64,000 bases of DNA from JAJPKK01 sp963844635 (GCA_963844635.1 CAWJPD010000003.1:930001-994000); one strand, 5' to 3'. Shown: positions 38,800 through 47,413, counted from the first letter of the stretch. Numbers and translations: made by a program. The notes: generated by a model not told the origin, from the sequence alone.

Positions 38800-39030
38800 T
38801 CGTAGGGTGCGCAAAATTGTGTGCTGAAACTTCGCCGCATTCGAAGGTGGCCCGGTGCAATTTTGCGCACGCGGTCAGCGCTCGAAGCCATTAGCCTACC
38901 CCGAAGCGACCCTCGATCTCCGCCAGATCGCCATTACACTCAGCCGATATCAAAGCGGTCCGCGTGCGCAAAATCGCCCGGGCGCCCGCCAAATGCCGGT
39001 GCCTCGCAAACGATTTTGCCCACCCTACGA
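38800..39030. repeat. R3: 231-bp segment bounded by inverted repeats
   Basis: The left end TCGTAGGGTGCGCAAAATTG pairs with the right end CGATTTTGCCCACCCTACGA (17 of 19 bases). The inside contains more GTGCGCAAAA/TTTTGCGCAC pairs around 38850-38970. No gene. Segments with such 'GTAGGGTGGGCAAA' ends are common between genes in Bradyrhizobium-type genomes, as far as I know. Confidence 0.6.
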
Positions 39031-39088
39031 TAATGGGGATCGAACATCGGAGGTCATCAACGCGCACACGATTGCGCGGTGCCCGGCA

Positions 39089-39565
39089 TCAGTTCATCGG
39101 GATGTACACATACTGCTTGAAGCGGTCGGTTTCCTGCTGGCCGACATATTTGCCGATTTCCTTGTCGAATTGCGCCCATGATCTCCACGGCCGGTATTCT
39201 GCGAATTCCCCCGACATCCGCGTGCCGACGCCGGGGATCAGCATGAATTCTTCTTTCGTGCCGGTGTTCAGGTTGATCGGAACGAAGGCCTTTGCATAGA
39301 ACGCCTTGGCCTGGTCCTGCGTGAGCTTTTGATCGAGCAGCACGCGGTTGAGCTCGACCGGCGTTTTGAACGGGCGCTTGGCGACGATGTTTTGCGCAAT
39401 TGCCGGCGTCATGTTCGGCAGTTGCGCAATTTCGCTTTCAGTCGCGGCATTGGGATTGACGAGGCCCGGCTTGCCCGGCGTCTGGGCGGCGGCGGGAACG
39501 GCAAGCATCGCCAAGGAAACCAGCGTGCCGGCGAGCGTTCGGCCCGCTTTCATCATCATCGTCAT
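39089..39565 (-). CDS. Exported helix-hairpin-helix protein
   Basis: 158 residues. Signal peptide AGTLVSLAMLAVPAAAQ. Two ComEA-like helix-hairpin-helix units follow: VNPNAATESEIAQLPNM (first) and INLNTGTKEEFMLIPGVG (second), each with the N-x-N/A-T/S-x-x-E-L pattern and a hairpin. The C-terminal GEFAEYRPWRSWAQFDKEIG is another conserved stretch. ComEA binds DNA in competence, but many exported HhH proteins have other roles. Third gene of an operon with 39580-40161 (14-base gap) and 40189-40920. Confidence 0.8.
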   Translation of the reverse strand: MTMMMKAGRTLAGTLVSLAMLAVPAAAQTPGKPGLVNPNAATESEIAQLPNMTPAIAQNIVAKRPFKTPVELNRVLLDQKLTQDQAKAFYAKAFVPINLNTGTKEEFMLIPGVGTRMSGEFAEYRPWRSWAQFDKEIGKYVGQQETDRFKQYVYIPMN

Positions 39566-39579
39566 GTTGCACTCCTGTC

Positions 39580-40161
39580 TCAGTCCTGCGGTGCCGCCTT
39601 CGTGGTCGCCGCGCCGCCATCACCATCGTGCCGTCTGGTTCGCGCGGCGCGGACAACGCGAACCAGCTGGACCCGGTAGCGCGGGTCCGATACCGCATAG
39701 GCAAGGCCGATGAGACCGAGTTCGATCATCATCCCGGGGGCGAGAAGCGGGGGCGCCTTGGCGCGAACGATCTTCTCGATCAATTCCCAGGTGCCGATCG
39801 ATGGGTCGAGTTCCAGCTGGTATTCGGCCGAGCCGTTGAAATGCGCCACGATGCCGAGAAAACCCGCGAGCACGAACAGCGTCATCACCGCGACAAGCAC
39901 GCTGAGGCTTGCAGCGCTGTAAGTGGCGAGATGCCATCCGACCACCACGAAAGCGATAACGATCAGCACCAAGGGAACGAACTGCAGCGGTTCCTCATAA
40001 TGCTCGAGGAAGACCAGCTCGACCACGGTGCCGAGGAGGCCGAGCAAGAGAACGGCCACAAGGAAGCCGCGCAGGATGCCGAGATGTTCGGCGGCCGCGT
40101 TGGGGCGCGGCAGGCGCGTGTCCGCTGCCGGCGGCTCCGGGGTCGATACGGTCGGCGGCAT
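39580..40161 (-). CDS. Four-helix inner-membrane protein
   Basis: 193 residues. After a Pro-rich N-terminal tail, helices occur at ~27-50 (GFLVAVLLLGLLGTVVELVF), ~60-80 (FVPLVLIVIAFVVVGWHLA), ~85-108 and ~140-160. A His/Glu pair (LEHYEE) lies in the first periplasmic loop. The C-terminal tail is basic and ends in a Lys/Ala-rich stretch. I cannot name the family. It is the middle gene of the three-gene operon. Confidence 0.65.
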   Translation of the reverse strand: MPPTVSTPEPPAADTRLPRPNAAAEHLGILRGFLVAVLLLGLLGTVVELVFLEHYEEPLQFVPLVLIVIAFVVVGWHLATYSAASLSVLVAVMTLFVLAGFLGIVAHFNGSAEYQLELDPSIGTWELIEKIVRAKAPPLLAPGMMIELGLIGLAYAVSDPRYRVQLVRVVRAARTRRHDGDGGAATTKAAPQD

Positions 40162-40188
40162 GTTCGCAGCCTGCGCCCTGCTGCCCAG

Positions 40189-40920
40189 TTATCTGCCCCT
40201 GGCCTCCTTCACCACTTCGGCAAGCTGCGCGTTGTATTGGCTCATGATGCCATTCACCAGTTCGGTGACCTTGGCCACGTCCGGCTTTTCGGGCATCAGC
40301 GCCTGCTCGATCTGCACCATCGCCTTCTCGATCGCGACATAAGCATCGGCAGAGCGCGCCTTGACGAGGTCTTCGATGCTGTCCCAATTGTCGTCGAAAT
40401 CCGCATAGGATTTTCGCCCCTTGGCGAGGTCGCCGGCCTTCAGCGCCGGAAGCACTTCGCGCAGATGGGCGCGGACCATGCGGAGGCGGGCGACATCGTC
40501 ATAGAGCGGGTTGAGCGCGGGCGCGGCAGCAACGAGGTTGATCGCCTCGTCGTACTTGGCAAGCATCGCCTGTGTGTCTGCGGCAAGCGCTGCCGCATCC
40601 GGGTTCGGCGCGGCGAGCCCCTTCTCGATGCGGGCCTGAAAATCGTGCTCGATCACATCGTAAAGGTTCTTATTGCGGGTGTTGATGTACACCTCGATGC
40701 CGTTCCAGGCCGAATCATAGGCCGCAAAGTCCGCACGCGCGGCTGCGATATCGCCCTGCCGCAGAGCCGCAAGCGTGTTCACGAGCGTTGGCCGCACGGC
40801 TTTGATGCTCGTGACTTCGAAGCGGTCTGCGCCCGCTTCAACGGCAGCGGCTTCGCTCGCGCCGCCGATCGCGGCAAGCATCGCGAGGGCCCCGAAGGCC
40901 ATGCGGAGACGCTGCTTCAT
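40189..40920 (-). CDS. Exported helical-repeat protein, FTR1/imelysin-like pattern
   Basis: 243 residues from ATG 40920, with AAAGGAG eight bases before. Signal peptide ends SEAAA. Two tandem helical repeats are visible: GDIAAARADFAAYDSAWNGI and AGDLAKGRKSYADFDDNWDSI, each followed by a D/N-x-Y-x-x-I-E stretch. The 'F..FD..W..IE' repeats resemble the periplasmic domain of FTR1-type iron permeases and EfeO-like proteins, so metal handling is possible; this is inference. First gene of the operon with the membrane and HhH proteins. Confidence 0.6.
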   Translation of the reverse strand: MKQRLRMAFGALAMLAAIGGASEAAAVEAGADRFEVTSIKAVRPTLVNTLAALRQGDIAAARADFAAYDSAWNGIEVYINTRNKNLYDVIEHDFQARIEKGLAAPNPDAAALAADTQAMLAKYDEAINLVAAAPALNPLYDDVARLRMVRAHLREVLPALKAGDLAKGRKSYADFDDNWDSIEDLVKARSADAYVAIEKAMVQIEQALMPEKPDVAKVTELVNGIMSQYNAQLAEVVKEARGR

Positions 40921-41066
40921 GGATCTCACTCCTTTGGAAACTGTCGTTCATATCAACCGGGCGGCGATCGACATTGTCGGCCGCCGGGCTGGCCGTCTGC
41001 GGAAAAAGGCTATCTTCGTTCACCGGGGCTGACAAGCAGCGCTGCCTGTCACTATAGCGATTTTAA

Positions 41067-41163
41067 AGCATGATGCCGAAAAGTTGCAGACTTTTCGGAC
41101 AAATGTCATGCGCAAAATCAAAGAGATGCGAGGCGGGAGCGATTCAGGCTGAACGCATCCGGG
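41067..41163 (+). repeat. R1 repeat, copy 10
   Basis: AGCATGATGCCGAAAAGTTG ... GAACGCATCCGGGCC. It lies eight bases left of R2 copy 2. Confidence 0.85.
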
Positions 41164-41170
41164 CCAGGGC

Positions 41171-41263
41171 ACCCGCGAAAATAACCGAAGCGGTCGGAGG
41201 GCCGTTCGCCGCACCAAAGCCGGTGATTACTGCCGAGTGTTGGAGCAGTTATTTTCGCGGGAG
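41171..41263 (+). repeat. R2 element, copy 2 (93 bp)
   Basis: ACCCGCGAAAATAACCGAAG at the left, GCAGTTATTTTCGCGGGAG at the right, so the outer ~15 bases are inverted repeats. Same length as copy 1 at 20933-21025 and alignable across its length. It lies next to R1 copy 10 and before a Bug gene. Confidence 0.7.
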
Positions 41264-41382
41264 GCCTATAGGCGTGCCGATGCACATCGTCTCATGCCCC
41301 CTGATGCAATCTGGGTGATAGATTGTCCAGGCGACGTTCGATGCGAATGTCCGGCCAGCTGGCCACCATAGCGAGACGCACA

Positions 41383-42390
41383 ATGCACCGATCAAAGCCT
41401 CGCCCCGATCGCAGGCGCCGCACGTTCCTTGCGGGTGGCGCGAGTGCACTCGCCGCGGCAGTGCTGGATCGAGCTTCGCTCTCCGCGCAAGAGGCGTTCC
41501 CGACGCATATCGTTAAGCTGATCGTGCCTTCAGCCGGCGGGTCGACAACCGATACGCTGGCACGACTTATGGCGGACCAGTTGAGCCGGTTATGGCCCAA
41601 GCCGGTGGTGGTGGAAAACATCAGCGGCGCCGCCACGATCGTCGGATCGAGCCAGGTGTTTCGCGCTCCGCCAGATGGTCATACCCTGCTGATTGGGCCG
41701 CCCTCGCCATTTGCCATCAACCAGTTGCTCTACCGCGACCTTCCCTATGATCCGCAGCAATTCGTGCCGGTCGCACTGCTGGCGCGCATCGCCAACGTGC
41801 TCACGGTCAGGCCTGACTTGCCGGCCGCCGATGTCAAGGGACTCATTGCCTATGCAAAAGCCAATCCCGGCAAGCTCTCCTATGGCTCGCAGGGTGCCGG
41901 TACCACCGCCCATCTGTCCGCAGCACAGCTCGAAGCGTTGGCGGGGATCAGCATGGTTCACGTTCCCTATCGGGGCGCCGTCCCCGCCCTGAACGACGTG
42001 ATTGCCGGGCATATCGATATGTTCTTTGACACGCTTGCGACGTCGGTGCCGCTATATCGCGCCGGAAAAGTAAGGATCCTTGCAGTCGGGAGTGCCGCGC
42101 GCTCTCCGGTCGTCCCCGAGCTCCCGACCATGGAAGAAGCCGGAGTGCCGGGATTTCGCTCGATCACATGGTTTGCCATGGTAGCGCCGCCCGGGACGCC
42201 GGCGCGACTTGCCGAAAAGATCAATGCGGATGTGGTGGGCATATTGAGGCGCCAGGACACGATGGCACGTTTAGCAATGCTAAGCCTCGAACCAATCCCC
42301 GGAACCCCCGCCGACGCGGCAAGCTTCTTTGCAGAAGAAAGCCGGCTCTGGGGCAAGGTGATCAGGGACGCGGACATAAAGATCGAATAA
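41383..42390 (+). CDS. Bug-family tripartite tricarboxylate transporter receptor
   Basis: 335 residues from ATG 41383. Twin-arginine-like signal RRRRTFLAGGASALAAAVL. Then the Bug fold: VKLIVPSAGGSTTDTLARLM, WPKPVVVENISGAA, DGHTLLIG, AKANPGKLSYGSQGAGTTAH, MVHVPYRG, HIDMFFDTLAT, VPELPTMEEAGVPGF and the helix-rich end. The periplasmic receptor should bind a small carboxylate. No TctA/TctB genes are near, as for most Bug proteins. It stands where nadD often lies before rsfS in related genomes. Confidence 0.92.
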   Translation: MHRSKPRPDRRRRTFLAGGASALAAAVLDRASLSAQEAFPTHIVKLIVPSAGGSTTDTLARLMADQLSRLWPKPVVVENISGAATIVGSSQVFRAPPDGHTLLIGPPSPFAINQLLYRDLPYDPQQFVPVALLARIANVLTVRPDLPAADVKGLIAYAKANPGKLSYGSQGAGTTAHLSAAQLEALAGISMVHVPYRGAVPALNDVIAGHIDMFFDTLATSVPLYRAGKVRILAVGSAARSPVVPELPTMEEAGVPGFRSITWFAMVAPPGTPARLAEKINADVVGILRRQDTMARLAMLSLEPIPGTPADAASFFAEESRLWGKVIRDADIKIE

Positions 42391-42612
42391 AGGCAGCGCC
42401 CAGGCAGCATCTTCACGCGTGCGTCATCAAGGGTCGGCAAAATGGATGCTGCGGAAAGGTGTGTGCGAACCGCCGCGCCTGCGTGGATGTGAACGTCAAA
42501 TTTGTCCGTTGGCTGCCATACATGGCCGTTGAAACCGTCGGCGGCTTGACCATATGCTCAAAGGTCGCCCGAAGCCGAAAGGCCCGAGGACGCAACAGAA
42601 AGGGAAGGACCA

Positions 42613-43020
42613 CTGTCGACCATCACCATCTCGCGGGCCGGCCCTCGCCGCAGCCCCGAAGCCGTCTCCAAGACGCGGCCTGACGCCGAGGAGACGCTCC
42701 GCATCGTCCTCGCCCGCCTCGACGACATGAAGGCGGAGGACACCACCTCAATTGACCTGCGTAACGACTCCGTCATCGCCGACTATCTGGTCGTGACCTC
42801 CGGCCGGTCGAATCGCCATGTCGGAGCGGTAGCCGATGGCGTGCTCGAAGACCTCCGCGATGCCGGCATGACGGGCATCCGGGTCGAGGGCATGCGCCAG
42901 TGCGATTGGGTCCTGCTCGATGCCGGTGATGTTATCGTCCACATCTTCCGGCCGGAAGTCCGGGCCTTCTACAATATCGAGAAGATGTGGGCCAAGGCCG
43001 GCACGCGTCAGGTGAGCTGA
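42613..43020 (+). CDS. rsfS: Ribosome silencing factor RsfS (start unclear)
   Basis: The fold begins in the frame at AEETLRIVLARLDDMKAEDT, upstream of the first ATG (42727), and continues DLRNDSVIADYLVVTSGRSN, GIRVEGMRQCDWVLLDAGDV and IVHIFRPEVRAFYNIEKMW. RsfS binds L14 and blocks subunit joining. The frame is open back to a TGA at 42547 but holds no ATG, GTG or TTG before 42727. CTG at 42613 is a possible start (then LSTITISRAGPRR), otherwise a base is missing upstream. The coordinates use that CTG. It is followed by R1 copy 11 and rlmH. Confidence 0.85.
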   Translation: MSTITISRAGPRRSPEAVSKTRPDAEETLRIVLARLDDMKAEDTTSIDLRNDSVIADYLVVTSGRSNRHVGAVADGVLEDLRDAGMTGIRVEGMRQCDWVLLDAGDVIVHIFRPEVRAFYNIEKMWAKAGTRQVS

Positions 43021-43061
43021 CCTGCCAGCGGTGCAACCGTCAAGGTTCCGGTGCCGGTTTG

Positions 43062-43158
43062 GCGCCCGATCCCGAAAAGTTGCAGGCTTTCGGACAGGAT
43101 CATGCGCAAATCAAAGGAATCGGGGCGGACGCGTTTCAATTTGACCGCATCCCGCTCC
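43062..43158 (+). repeat. R1 repeat, copy 11, between rsfS and rlmH
   Basis: GCGCCCGATCCCGAAAAGTT ... TTGACCGCATCCCGCTCC. It lies inside the conserved rsfS-rlmH gene pair. Confidence 0.8.
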
Positions 43159-43184
43159 GGGTTCGCAGCCACGGAGGCTGACGC

Positions 43185-43667
43185 ATGCGGCTGGTGATCG
43201 GTGCGGTGGGTCGGCTTAAGGTCGGCCCCGATCGCTTGCTGGCCGAGCGTTATCTCGACCGCGCTGCCAGGGCAGGCCGCGGGGTCGGAATCCGCGACAT
43301 CGAGATCGTCGAAATCAAGGAAAGCAGGGCCCGCGAGGCGGAACGCCGCATCGTCGAGGAAGCGGTCGCACTGGCGACCATCCTGACGGACGAAGCCACA
43401 ACGGTGGTCCTCGACCGCACCGGGAAAAACCTCGCAAGCGAGGCGTTCGCGGCGCAGCTCTCGGCCTGGCGGGACGGCGCGCGGCAGGCGGTATGCTTCG
43501 TCATCGGCGGGGCCGATGGCGTCGGCGAATTGCTGCGCGAACGCGCCGACCTCAAGCTCGCCTTCGGGGCCGCCACTTGGCCGCACCAGCTGGTCCGCAT
43601 CATGCTGATGGAGCAGATATATCGCGCGATCACGATCCTGGCGGGGCACCCGTATCATCGCGATTAG
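43185..43667 (+). CDS. rlmH: 23S rRNA pseudouridine-1915 N3-methyltransferase
   Basis: 160 residues, the normal RlmH length. Start ATG 43185. SPOUT-fold signatures: VVLDRTGKNLASEAFAAQL, FVIGGADGVGELLRERADL and LAFGAATWPHQLVRIMLMEQ, then YRAITILAGHPYHRD, with the C-terminal H/Y pair used in the active site. It methylates pseudouridine in helix 69 of the large subunit on intact ribosomes. Next to rsfS, as in most alphaproteobacteria. Confidence 0.95.
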   Translation: MRLVIGAVGRLKVGPDRLLAERYLDRAARAGRGVGIRDIEIVEIKESRAREAERRIVEEAVALATILTDEATTVVLDRTGKNLASEAFAAQLSAWRDGARQAVCFVIGGADGVGELLRERADLKLAFGAATWPHQLVRIMLMEQIYRAITILAGHPYHRD

Positions 43668-43787
43668 CGCGTGGTGCCGGAAAGTTGCAGACGTTTCGGA
43701 CAAGATCATGCGCAAAATCAAAGGCAAGGAGGGTAGGCCATGGAGCTCGACGCCGCTGTGAAAATCAAGCAGAACGCATCCCGCTCC
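43667..43787 (+). repeat. R1 repeat, copy 12
   Basis: CGCGTGGTGCCGGAAAGTTG ... CAGAACGCATCCCGCTCC, with a slightly longer middle. It begins at the stop codon of rlmH. Confidence 0.75.
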
Positions 43788-43950
43788 AACAACGGCAACA
43801 AGGCGATCCGAGGCCGGCCGCCCAGCGACGCGGTAAATTCAAATGCGTGGAAGGACGTGTTCGGGCGAGTTGCTGCCGCAATTTCCGGGTTGATAATTGC
43901 TTAACGTGAATCGCGCTTGGTCGCAGTCCAGGGCGGGGCGCGTCCGGCAT

Positions 43951-44031
43951 AAATCGCCTGCCGCCCGATCGCCTTCTGATTTTGCTCATGATCTTGTCCG
44001 AAACGTCTGCAACTTTGCGGGGTCATGCGCT
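43951..44031 (-). repeat. R1 repeat, copy 13 (inverted, left half weak)
   Basis: ATTTTGCTCATGATCTTGTC CGAAACGTCTGCAACTTTGC and GGGGTCATGCGCT. The GCATCCCGCTC end is not clear. Confidence 0.7.
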
Positions 44032-44109
44032 GAGCACCCGAAACCGGTCTTCACCACGAGCCGTCATGGTCCTTGCCGCTCGGAAATCGCCTGCCTTTCG
44101 TCGGCGCGC

Positions 44110-44211
44110 TAGAGCGCGATGCGTTCAGCTTGGATCGCTTCTCGTACGGTTCCCTCTGATATTGCGCATGATCTTCGTCCGAAAAGTCTGCAACTTTTCG
44201 GGATCATGTGC
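44110..44211 (-). repeat. R1 repeat, copy 14 (inverted), overlapping the envC-like start
   Basis: AGAGCGCGATGCGTTCAG ... TTTTCGGGATCATGTGC. The in-frame ATG at 44168 of the next gene lies inside it. Confidence 0.85.
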
Positions 44212-45619
44212 GAATCGCGCCGCGTTTGCCGCGGCGCTCGCCTCGACCTGCGGCGTGGCCATCGTCTTCCTGGTGGGGTTCGCCGCTGCCCAGACCCGTC
44301 CCCCCAAGACCCCGGCTGCGGCGCCTCCTTCAGCTGCGTCGCCCAACCCGCAAACGCTCAAGGATCGCAACCAGGAGCTCGATGCAGTTCGCGAGGAGCA
44401 GCGCAAGGCTGCGGAGGCCGAGCAGAAGCTCGCCAGTGAAAAGGAAGCGCTGGCCGAAGATCGCCGCAAGCTCAGCCAATCCCTGATCGAGACCGCGGCC
44501 GGCATCCGCGCCAACGAGGAGCGTGCCGCCGCCGCCGAAGGCCACCTGCAAGAAATTCAGGGCAGCGAAACAGGCATCCGCCGCAGCCTGGACGGCCGGC
44601 GCGCCGTGATCGCCGAAGTGTTGGCGGCGCTCCAGCGCATTTCCCATCACCCGATGCCGCCGGCCTATGCGCCGGCAGACGACGCGGTGGAATTGCTGCG
44701 CGCGGCAATTTCGCTTGGCGCCGTGCTCCCGGAAATGCGAAGCGAGGTCGACGGCCTGCTGGAAAAGCTTTCCGGCCTTGCCCGGCTGAAAAAGGAGAGT
44801 GCGGTCGAGCACGACCGGTTAGCCGGCGAACTCGCGGAACTTGCCGAGGCGCAGAAGCGCATGACGCTTCTCAACGAGGAGCGGCAGCACCGGCTAACCG
44901 AGGTCGAGCAGGCGCTCGGCGCGGAGCGGCAGAAGGTGCTCGCGCTCGGCCGCCAGGCCGACAGCCTCAAGGAGTTGATCGCAAAACTCGAGCAGCGACT
45001 CGACGGCGCCGCCCGCACCGCGCGCGCGGCCGCACGCCCTTCGGAAGCGACGCGGCCGGAGCCCCTTGCCGCGCTCCATGACCCCGGCCGGCTGGCGCCT
45101 GCCGCATCCTTTGCTGCCGCCAAAGGAAAACTGTCCTTGCCAGTGAACGGCACGAGGGTCCGCGAGTTCGGCAGTTCGGATGGGATGGGCGGCAGCGAAA
45201 AGGGGCTGTCGATCGCGACCCGCGCCGGTGCGCAGGTCACCGCGCCGAGCGACGGCTGGGTGATGTATGCGGCGCCTTACCGCTCCTACGGACAACTCTT
45301 GATCCTGAACGTCGGCGGGGGTTATCATGTGCTGCTCGCGGGCATGGAGCGGATCACGGTCGATCTTGGCCAGTTCGTTCTGACCGGCGAGCCTGTCGCG
45401 GTGATGGGAAGCGGCACGCAAGTTGCTTCATCTTCCGGGTCGGGCATAAGTCCTGCGTCTGACTCGAGTTCGCGGTCTGACTTGAATTCGCGGTCTGACT
45501 TGAGTTCTCCGATTGGCTCGTCTCAGCCGGTTCTCTATATAGAGTTCCGAAAGGACGGCTCACCGATCGATCCCACTCCCTGGTGGGCGGCAACCGAAAA
45601 CGAAAAGGTTCGTGGATGA
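44168..45619 (+). CDS. EnvC-like murein hydrolase activator (LytM-fold, catalytic residues missing)
   Basis: The in-frame ATG 44168 lies in R1 copy 14 and gives MIFVRKVCNFSGSCANR before the signal helix VAIVFLVGFAAAQ; GTG 44255 is the alternative. A long coiled coil (residues ~60-300, LKDRNQELDAVREEQRKAAE and on) leads to a LytM/M23 domain, LSLPVNGTRVREFGSSD to YIEFRKDGSPIDP. Metal ligands are missing: the usual H-x-G-x-D is KGLSIAT and the HxH is LLAGMER, so it should be an activator, not a hydrolase. An insert SDSSSR/SDLNSR/SDLSSP (three 18-bp units) sits late in the domain. Its stop overlaps ctpA (ATGA). Confidence 0.85.
   Translation: MIFVRKVCNFSGSCANRAAFAAALASTCGVAIVFLVGFAAAQTRPPKTPAAAPPSAASPNPQTLKDRNQELDAVREEQRKAAEAEQKLASEKEALAEDRRKLSQSLIETAAGIRANEERAAAAEGHLQEIQGSETGIRRSLDGRRAVIAEVLAALQRISHHPMPPAYAPADDAVELLRAAISLGAVLPEMRSEVDGLLEKLSGLARLKKESAVEHDRLAGELAELAEAQKRMTLLNEERQHRLTEVEQALGAERQKVLALGRQADSLKELIAKLEQRLDGAARTARAAARPSEATRPEPLAALHDPGRLAPAASFAAAKGKLSLPVNGTRVREFGSSDGMGGSEKGLSIATRAGAQVTAPSDGWVMYAAPYRSYGQLLILNVGGGYHVLLAGMERITVDLGQFVLTGEPVAVMGSGTQVASSSGSGISPASDSSSRSDLNSRSDLSSPIGSSQPVLYIEFRKDGSPIDPTPWWAATENEKVRG
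45458..45511 (+). repeat. Three tandem 18-bp units inside the envC-like gene
   Basis: Units at 45458, 45476 and 45494, of the type TCTGACTTGAATTCGCGG. They code SDSSSR, SDLNSR and SDLSSP, a polar insert in the LytM-like domain. Confidence 0.8.
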
Positions 45620-46963
45620 TGCGCAAGACTTCTCTGGTCCTTCTGGGCGCTGTGGCCGGCGCCGCATTGACCCTCGTTGCGGTGCAGCCGTCCCGGCTGA
45701 TGGTTGGTTCAAGCGCGCGGGCGGCGGCGGCCGATACCTACCGGCAGCTCAACCTGTTCGGCGACATCTTCGAGCGGGTGCGCGCCCATTACGTCGAGAA
45801 GCCGGATGACGAGCAAGCTCGTCGAGTTGGCCATCAATGGCATGCTCAACGGGCTCGATCCGCATTCGAGCTACATGGACAGCAAGAGCTTCCGCGACAT
45901 GCAGGTGCAGACGCGGGGCGAGTTCGGCGGGCTCGGCATCGAGGTCACGATGGAGGACGGCCTCGTCAAGGTGGTGGCGCCGATCGACGACACCCCGGCG
46001 GCCAAGGCCGGCGTGCGCGCCGGCGACATCATCACCTACCTGGATGACGAGGCGGTGCAGGGCCTCACCCTCAACCAGGCGGTCGAGAAGATGCGTGGCC
46101 CCGTCAACAGCAAGATCAAGCTGAAGATCATGCGCAAGGGCAGCGACGAGCCGATCGATATCGCGATCATGCGCGACACCATCCGGGTGCGCTCGGTGCG
46201 CTCGCAGGCCGAAGGTGACGACGTCGGCTACGTCCGCATCACCCAGTTCAACGAGCAGACGACCGACGGCCTCAAGAAGTCGATCACCGACATCGGCAAC
46301 CAGGTCGCCGAACGACAAGCTCAAGGGCTACGTGATCGACCTGCGCAACAATCCGGGCGGCCTGCTCGACCAGGCGATCTCGGTGTCCGACGCCTTCCTC
46401 GAGCGCGGCGAGATCGTCTCGACCCGCGGTCGCGATCCCGAGGAGACCCAGCGCTTCAATGCCCGGCCGGGCGATCTCACCAAGGGCAAGCCGGTGATCG
46501 TCCTGATCAATGGCGGCTCGGCCTCGGCCTCGGAAATCGTCGCCGGCGCGTTGCAGGATCATCGCCGCGCGACGCTCCTCGGCACGCGCTCGTTCGGCAA
46601 GGGCTCGGTGCAGACCATCATTCCGCTCGGCTCCGGCAACGGCGCGCTGCGGCTGACCACGGCGCGCTACTTCACGCCGTCCGGCCGCTCGATCCAGGCC
46701 AAGGGCATTTCGCCGGATATCGAGGTGCTCCAGGACGTGCCGGAGGAAGTCCAGGCGCGCGGCGTTGACCGAGACCAAGGGCGAATCCTCGCTGCGCGGC
46801 CACTTGAAGGCCGAAGGCGACGAGCAGGGCGGTTCGCAATCCTACGTCCCGCCGGAAGCCAAGGACGACAAGGCGCTCGCGCATGGCGCTGGAACTGCTC
46901 CGCGGCTCGAAGACTAACCCGGCGTTCCCGCCCAATCCCAAGTCGGCGAACCTGCCGAACTGA
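45616..46963 (+). CDS. ctpA: Carboxyl-terminal processing protease CtpA (four frame breaks)
   Basis: ATG 45616 overlaps the stop of the envC-like gene (ATGA). Signal segment KTSLVLLGAVAGAALTLVAV, then LFGDIFERVRAHYVEKPDD. After a break near 45812: KLVELAINGMLNGLDPHSSY, the PDZ domain (GLGIEVTMEDGLVKVVAPID, GVRAGDIITYLD). After a break near 46313: KLKGYVIDLRNNPGGLLDQA, VLINGGSASASEIVAGAL with the catalytic Ser, and GTRSFGKGSVQTI with the Lys. Further breaks near 46763 and 46890. Stop TGA 46961-46963. All four are explained by one extra base each (for example GAC-G-AGC for GACAGC). It works in the periplasm, with EnvC-like proteins in cell division and wall turnover. Confidence 0.88.
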
Positions 46964-46985
46964 TCAGCGGCGAAACGAGCTTCTG

Positions 46986-47018
46986 AAAAGCCCGGCGGCA
47001 TCGATGCCGCCGGGCTTT
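46986..47018 (+). terminator. Rho-independent terminator after ctpA
   Basis: AAAGCCCGGCGGCATC pairs with GATGCCGCCGGGCTTT to form a GC-rich stem of about 14 bp with almost no loop, followed by CTGTC. It lies 23 bases after the ctpA stop and should end the rsfS-to-ctpA transcript. Confidence 0.85.
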
Positions 47019-47413
47019 CTGTCATGGTGTTCGACGGAATGCGGCGTGGCACTGCACCCCTCGGTGAGATGTGCCATTTGCACTGACGCAGCCTCCATTA
47101 TCCTCCCCAGCATCTTCTGCGGGGGGGATAATGCGAGGCGGGGTCCCCATAAAATCGCATCGCTATTTTGTGGGGAGGGGGAACCGACGCCTTGGATTGC
47201 ATTCGAAACAGCAACCGTTGCGAGCGAAATCTCACATGTACACGCTGATCGCCTTCGCCCGGATGCGGTAGTAACCCACCGCCTTCGGCAGTCCCCTTCC
47301 GCGCACAACCCTTCCTGCGGGACGGATCGGTTTCGCGGAAAGAATATTTCGGTTATTTGCCCGACGGCGGGCTGCTTCTCGAATTCAGGCGCATGCCGCA
47401 GCCAAAGGAGGAA
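47019..47413. other. Gap between ctpA and the DUF1223 gene
   Basis: Convergent space after the terminator. It has a run of seven G (near 47124) and a G-rich patch TGGGGAGGGGG near 47171, but no gene. Confidence 0.35.

Noticed and set aside
39628..41073. 481-codon plus-strand frame over the three-gene envelope operon
   Set aside because: It covers three genes that each have a signal peptide or membrane helices on the minus strand, with start signals.
43741..43906. Small plus-strand frame starting at 43740
   Set aside because: It lies mostly in R1 copy 12 and has no independent coding signs.
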